Positions 15,169-18,891 of a stretch of DNA of 18,891 nucleotides are shown piece by piece. A program made the position numbers and the translations under genes. The number at the start of each line of letters is the position of its first letter. Within the stretch, counting starts at the first letter, position 1. The notes under the pieces were generated by a model, which had not been told where the DNA came from, did not search any database, and worked only from the letters and a program-made list of their open reading frames with translations. Source of the stretch: an uncultured Lysobacteraceae bacterium (GTDB taxonomy: Bacteria; Pseudomonadota; Gammaproteobacteria; Xanthomonadales; Xanthomonadaceae); contig CAMLSB010000023.1 in NCBI GenBank assembly GCA_946482565.1, forward strand, positions 1 through 18,891, read 5' to 3'.

Positions 15169-16666
15169 GGCACTCCATCGGCGCAGCGGGGGCGTCGCCC
15201 GGGTTGCGATGTCCGCGTTCGCTGGCGACCAGCGCCCTCCAGCGCGCATCGAGCCCATCGCACGCGTCGCGGTATTCGCGCGGCGCCATCGCGTGCGCCG
15301 GCTGCAGCAATTCGACCTGGCGATGCAGCAGGTCGCGGAAATCGCGATAGAACTGCGAGTCGTAGGCGCCGCGGAACATCATCGACAGGTCGCCGCTCTC
15401 CTTCCAGTGCGTCTTCCTGCCGAGTTGCGCCTTGACCTGCTCGTGGAAGCGCGTGCCCGGCAGCGGATAGGACACGCTGACGCCGATTTCGTCCGGCGCG
15501 GCGAGCACGACCAGCGCGCGCGTGGCGAGCAGGTCATCGAGCTGTTCGCCCAGGTAGCCGAGCTGGATGAAGAAGCCCACGCGGATGCCGCGCGCGCCGA
15601 GCCGCTCGCGCGCCGCGACCAGTTCGCCGATGGTGGTGTCCTTCGCCATCGCGTCGAGGATCCGCTGGCTGCCGCTTTCCGCGCCGATCCACGCTTCGAC
15701 GCACCCGGCTTCGTGGAGCGCGTCGGCCATGCGCTCGCTGATCATGTTGGCGCGGACCTGGATGGTGAACGGCACCACGCCGTCGAGTTCCCGCAGGTGC
15801 GCGGCGAATTCCGCCAGCCAGTCGGGACGGAAGCCGAAGATGTCGTCCGCCATCCAGACGTGGTCTGGCTGGAATTCGCGCTTCAGGAAGGCCATTTCCG
15901 CCGCGACCTCGCGCGGCGCGCGTTGCGCGTAGTGGTTGCCCCAGATCGGCTTGGCGCACCAGTTGCAGCGGAACGGGCAACCGCGCGAGGCGACCATGTT
16001 CAGGCTGAAGTAGCCGTGCCGCTCCTGCCAGAAGCGGCGATATCGCCCGATGTCGACCAGGTCCCACGCGGCCTCCCCGGACAGCTGGCGATCCGGCGGC
16101 AGCGCGCCGGGCTTCCCCGGGGATGCGATCCGCGCGACAGGCGTAGCGCCGGGAACCTCCTGCACGACATGAGGCGACGCCACGCCGGGGATGCCGGCGA
16201 CCCAGTGCGCGGCACCGATGTCGCGATCCTGGTCCAGTCGCGCCATCAGCGCGCGCAAGGCGACGGTGCCCTCGCCCACGAGCACGGCGTCGGCACCCGC
16301 GTCGAGCAACGGCTTCGGCCGGTCCGACGCATCCGAACCGGCGACGACGACGCGCGCCCCCGAAGCGGCGGCTTCGGCCACCATCCGGCAGGCGGCCTCG
16401 TGCATGCGGTCCAGGCACATCTTGGTGAGGAAGTTGAAGTTGTCCTCGTACAGGACGACGACCTCCGGCCGCACCTCGCCCAGCACGGCGACGTAGGCGT
16501 CGACGCCCTCCGCGAGCATCGCGTCGAACAGCACCACCTCGTGCCCCAGCGCACGCAGCATCGCGGCGACCTGGATCGTGGCGAGCGGCGGATACGGCTT
16601 GCCGCGCTCCCACTGCTTCTGGTCGAAGCGCAGGAAATAGGAATGGGCGAGCAGGATCCGGGACAT
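15125..16666 (-). CDS. B12-binding-domain radical SAM enzyme, second in the locus
   Basis: A 513-residue cobalamin-binding radical SAM protein. The B12 domain lies at about 3-145, with KPYPPLATIQVAAMLRALGH (23-42), VVVLYEDNFNFL (69-80) and GADAVLVGEGTVALRAL. The cluster-binding motif is CPFRCNWC (Cys230, Cys234, Cys237). Barrel motifs follow, including HVWMADDIFGF, FTIQVRANMI, EAWIGAESGS and GIRVGFFIQLGYLGE. No DxHxxG is visible. It is distinct in sequence from the other B12 radical SAM enzyme of the locus, so two different radical reactions are likely. ATG at 16666 is the only sensible start because the hydrophobic first strand MSRILLAHSYF begins there. The promoter-like motif ends 6 nt before it, implying a very short or absent leader. 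First gene of an operon with the nucleotidyltransferase and zinc-ribbon methyltransferase. Confidence 0.9.
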   Translation of the reverse strand: MSRILLAHSYFLRFDQKQWERGKPYPPLATIQVAAMLRALGHEVVLFDAMLAEGVDAYVAVLGEVRPEVVVLYEDNFNFLTKMCLDRMHEAACRMVAEAAASGARVVVAGSDASDRPKPLLDAGADAVLVGEGTVALRALMARLDQDRDIGAAHWVAGIPGVASPHVVQEVPGATPVARIASPGKPGALPPDRQLSGEAAWDLVDIGRYRRFWQERHGYFSLNMVASRGCPFRCNWCAKPIWGNHYAQRAPREVAAEMAFLKREFQPDHVWMADDIFGFRPDWLAEFAAHLRELDGVVPFTIQVRANMISERMADALHEAGCVEAWIGAESGSQRILDAMAKDTTIGELVAARERLGARGIRVGFFIQLGYLGEQLDDLLATRALVVLAAPDEIGVSVSYPLPGTRFHEQVKAQLGRKTHWKESGDLSMMFRGAYDSQFYRDFRDLLHRQVELLQPAHAMAPREYRDACDGLDARWRALVASERGHRNPGDAPAAPMECHADENVRAAATQGG

Positions 16667-16672
16667 GTCGCC

Positions 16673-16703
16673 CGTAGGTCCCCGGCAACCGGCGAATGGT
16701 TGC
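16673..16703 (-). promoter_or_regulatory. Putative ECF-type promoter of the second radical SAM operon
   Basis: On the minus strand GCAACCATTC starts at 16703 and GGGACCTACG ends at 16673; the CAAC-to-ACC distance is 23 nt. The -10-like element lies only 6 nt before the ATG at 16666, so a transcript would start at or next to the start codon. Back to back with the plus-strand copy at 16714-16744. Confidence 0.52.
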
Positions 16704-16713
16704 GTGCCGGGCG

Positions 16714-16744
16714 ACAACCTTTTCCCGCCGCCGCCCCACCTACC
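16714..16744 (+). promoter_or_regulatory. Putative ECF-type promoter of the HPr-kinase/ABC transporter operon
   Basis: ACAACCTTTTCCC starts at 16714 and CCCACCTACC ends at 16744; the CAAC-to-ACC distance is 23 nt (16715 to 16738). It differs from the other copies in having A instead of G before CAAC. The end of the -10-like element is 31 nt upstream of the chosen ATG at 16776. Confidence 0.52.
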
Positions 16745-16775
16745 CGGGCAGGATCCATTCCCCGCGGTGCGCAGC

Positions 16776-17738
16776 ATGACGAGTTCCAGATGCCAGCAGG
16801 CCATGGGCGGTCGCTTCCGCTTCCGGAGCGACAGCGCGGCCATGCTGGAGGTCGCCGAAGCCGCCTGCGGCGGGCTGGCGCCGCACCGCTTCCGGGATGA
16901 CGGCCCGGAACTCGACGTCGAACTCCGCCTGTTGCCGCGTCGTCGCGCGACGAGCGGCCGCGAACCGCCCCCCGTCCGCACCCGGCTGGGCGAGCGCCTC
17001 CAGTCCGGGATCATGGATGCCGGGAATTACGTGCTGGTTTCGCCGCGGCGACGACGCGCGCGCGTGGTTGCTTCCGCCGAGATGCTGGACCACGCCTACC
17101 ACCTGCGCTACGAACTGGTCGAGTTCGCGATCCTGCTGCTGGCGGCGCGATGCCAGCGACTCGTGCCGCTGCATGCCGCGTGCGTCGGCCGCAACGGACG
17201 CGGCGTCCTGCTGCTCGGCGACAGCGGCGCGGGCAAGTCGACGCTGGCGCTGCACAGCCTGCTGCGCGGCCTGGACTTCCTGTCCGAGGACGCGACCTTC
17301 GTCGAGCCCGATCGCATGCTGGCGACCGGCCTCTCCAACTTCGTGCACGTGCAGCGCGATGCTCTCGCCGGCATCCCCGACGACGCAGCACGACGCTGGA
17401 TCGCGGGATCGCCGGTGATCCGGCGCCGCAGCGGCGTGGAGAAGTTCGAGGCCGACCTGCGGCGCGCGCCCGGCCAGGTGCGGCTCGCGCAGGCACCGCT
17501 GGAACTGGTCGCGACGGTGATCCTCGGCGCGCAGCGCGGTGAAGCTGGGCGCGCGATGCTCACGCCCGCGACGCTGGATGAGGTGGCGGCGTCCATCGCC
17601 AACGACCAGGCCTACGCCAGGACCCAGCCGGGGTGGGAACGGTTCGAACGCTGGGCGCTGCGCGCGCCCGCGTACCGGCTGCTGCGCGGACCCGATCCGG
17701 CGAGTTCCGTCGATGCACTCCAGCGACTCTTCGACTGA
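16776..17738 (+). CDS. HPr-kinase-like (HprK-related) ATP-binding protein
   Basis: A 320-residue protein whose C-terminal half resembles HPr kinase. The P-loop is GDSGAGKST (148-156), preceded by VPLHAACVGRNGRGVLLL and followed by LRGLDFLSEDATFV, where the acidic pair Glu171-Asp172 occupies the place of the catalytic DD of HPr kinase. Such stand-alone HprK relatives occur in loci for modified peptides; in paeninodin-type lasso loci they phosphorylate the precursor peptide. The N-terminal 120 residues carry no recognised motif. ATG at 16776 is chosen; GTG at 16767 and ATG at 16803 are in frame and possible, and none has a strong ribosome binding site. The ABC transporter gene starts inside its last codons. 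A role in phosphorylating the cluster product is inference. Confidence 0.8.
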   Translation: MTSSRCQQAMGGRFRFRSDSAAMLEVAEAACGGLAPHRFRDDGPELDVELRLLPRRRATSGREPPPVRTRLGERLQSGIMDAGNYVLVSPRRRRARVVASAEMLDHAYHLRYELVEFAILLLAARCQRLVPLHAACVGRNGRGVLLLGDSGAGKSTLALHSLLRGLDFLSEDATFVEPDRMLATGLSNFVHVQRDALAGIPDDAARRWIAGSPVIRRRSGVEKFEADLRRAPGQVRLAQAPLELVATVILGAQRGEAGRAMLTPATLDEVAASIANDQAYARTQPGWERFERWALRAPAYRLLRGPDPASSVDALQRLFD

Positions 17739-18891
17739 CGCGCCGCGCGCAGCGCTGCGCGACTTCGCGCGCGTCTTCGCGCGGGGCGACCACGCGCAGG
17801 TCGCCGCGTACATCGCGACATCATTGCTGGCGGCGCTTGCCGGAAGCGTGGCGGCACTGCTCCTCGCGGCGCTGATCCAGCCATCGACCGTGCTGCCGTT
17901 CGCCGACCGGTGGCCCGGCGCGGCGGCAAGCTTCGACGCGCACGCTGCGCTCTTCGCGATCGCCACCGGCATGTTCGCACTGCTGCGCTGGTCGGCGTCG
18001 TGCCTGGGCGCGCGGCTGGCAGCGCGTTGCGGCGAGTTGTTGCGGCGCGGGGTCCACGCGCGGCTGATCCGCGCGAAGCTGGCGTCGCTCGCGGATTCGA
18101 GCTCCGCCGAGATCGCCAACGTCCTGACCTACAACATCGAGATCGTCGTCCACGGCTTCAGCGCGGCGCTGCAGCTGCTCGTCGCGATCATCACGACCGT
18201 GGTCACGCTCGCGTTCGCGCTATGGATGGCGCCGCCGCTGCTGCTGGCCTTGCCGGTGTTCGCCGCCTTCGCGTGGATGGCGGCGCGCCTGTTCGGCCGC
18301 GAGCAGTCGCGCACCAGCCGCGAATACGTCGCCGGCATGACCCGCCTGTTCTGGCGCGGCGAAGACTTCCCGCGGCGCCTGCGCCACGTGCGCTCGTTCG
18401 GCCGGCAGGAGGCCGACGATGCGTCCTACGGCGACATCGCCGCGCAACTGGGACGCGGTTACCGGCGCCAGCTCGAGCTCGCCGCCCGCGGGCGCCTGCT
18501 GCTCGAGTTGCTTGCGGCCGCGGCGATCGCCGCCGCGTTCGTGCTCGCGCAGCGCTGGAACGGCTTCGGCCAGGCGAACCTGGTGGCGGTGTGCCTGTTG
18601 CTCGGGCGCCTGCTGCCCTACCTCGCGTCGACGCGGCAGGGCATCCAGCAACTGCGTTCGGCCGCGCCGGCGCTGGGCTTGTGGCGCCGATACATGGCGC
18701 TGGAAGCGGAATCCACGCCTGCGCCGCAGGTCCGCGAGCAGGGCGGCCGCGCACCGCACGGGCTCGCGGGAACGCTGCGCATCGACCGCGTGCGGCTTCC
18801 TCCGTCGATCGTCGCGCTCGAGGTGCGCAGCCTCGTCCTCGCGCCCGGGGAGTTGACCCTGGTGTGCGGCGATTCGGGCATCGGCAAGAGT
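17713..18891 (+). CDS. ABC transporter, fused membrane and ATPase domains, truncated by window edge
   Basis: The open frame from ATG at 17713 runs to the right edge without a stop (393 residues). It is an exporter half-transporter with an N-terminal membrane domain and a C-terminal ATPase. Hydrophobic helices are visible at about 32-56, 77-98, 147-171, 173-193, 263-280 and 288-305, making six. The region EQSRTSREYVAGMTRLFWRG and the following FGRQ stretch match the coupling-helix side of ABC exporters. The nucleotide-binding domain starts near residue 354, and the P-loop GDSGIGKS (386-393) is cut at the window end. There is no N-terminal C39 peptidase domain, so any leader peptide would be removed by another protein. 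The start overlaps the HPr-kinase-like gene by 26 nt. It probably exports the product of the locus. Confidence 0.85.
   Translation, partial: MHSSDSSTDAPRAALRDFARVFARGDHAQVAAYIATSLLAALAGSVAALLLAALIQPSTVLPFADRWPGAAASFDAHAALFAIATGMFALLRWSASCLGARLAARCGELLRRGVHARLIRAKLASLADSSSAEIANVLTYNIEIVVHGFSAALQLLVAIITTVVTLAFALWMAPPLLLALPVFAAFAWMAARLFGREQSRTSREYVAGMTRLFWRGEDFPRRLRHVRSFGRQEADDASYGDIAAQLGRGYRRQLELAARGRLLLELLAAAAIAAAFVLAQRWNGFGQANLVAVCLLLGRLLPYLASTRQGIQQLRSAAPALGLWRRYMALEAESTPAPQVREQGGRAPHGLAGTLRIDRVRLPPSIVALEVRSLVLAPGELTLVCGDSGIGKS

Noticed and set aside
16681..16711. The inverted repeat CCCGGCA...TGCCGGG as a simple operator
   Set aside because: It overlaps the -35 and spacer of the minus-strand promoter-like motif, and the shared motif with fixed spacing explains the conserved bases better. 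An operator role cannot be excluded.
16667..16775. A short precursor-peptide gene in the divergent gap before the HPr-kinase-like gene
   Set aside because: The 109-nt gap is filled by the two promoter-like motifs and has no plausible small open frame with a ribosome binding site. The same holds for the 134-nt gap at 6196-6329.

Overview
This window looks like part of a high-GC proteobacterial chromosome. A Lysobacter/Xanthomonadaceae-type gammaproteobacterium is my best guess, from base composition, codon use and the MtrA/MtrB-type proteins; no marker gene settles it. It is densely coded: the largest gap between genes is about 134 nt. I see no tRNA, rRNA, CRISPR array, transposase or attachment site.

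Left region (1-6195, all minus strand). An ECF sigma factor runs off the left edge. Upstream of it, in transcription order, lie a decaheme c-type cytochrome (MtrA/DmsE type), an MtrB/PioB-type outer-membrane barrel, a diheme cytochrome c4-like protein and a TorF-type putative porin. The decaheme/barrel pair is the core of an electron conduit across the outer membrane, and the diheme cytochrome is a plausible periplasmic shuttle.

Middle region (6330-12951, plus strand). Six tightly packed or overlapping genes follow: SAM methyltransferase, metal-dependent amidohydrolase, second SAM methyltransferase, B12-binding radical SAM enzyme and two GT4 glycosyltransferases. Facing them on the minus strand (16666-12962) are a second B12-binding radical SAM enzyme, a PF14907-type nucleotidyltransferase and a zinc-ribbon methyltransferase. 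Diverging from that operon, an HPr-kinase-like protein and an ABC transporter (cut by the right edge) read rightward. Together these look like a biosynthesis and export locus for an unknown modified, possibly glycosylated, small molecule or peptide. No precursor peptide, PqqD-like chaperone, cyclase or protease is visible in the window.

The most striking signal is a shared promoter-like motif. A -35-like GCAAC(C)(T/A)(T/A)TT(T/C) element and a -10-like ACC(C/T)A(C/T)(C/G) element sit at constant spacing (23-24 nt from the first C of CAAC to the A of ACC). It occurs five times, each time in an intergenic region and pointing into a gene: upstream of the sigma factor itself, of the decaheme operon, of the methyltransferase-led operon, of the second radical SAM operon and of the HPr-kinase/ABC operon. 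The last four form two back-to-back divergent pairs. The simplest reading is that this ECF sigma factor autoregulates and controls almost everything in the window, tying an extracellular-electron-transfer conduit to a B12/radical-SAM biosynthetic cluster in one regulon. I do not recognise this combination as a described system. The motif is seen directly; its assignment to this sigma factor is inference.
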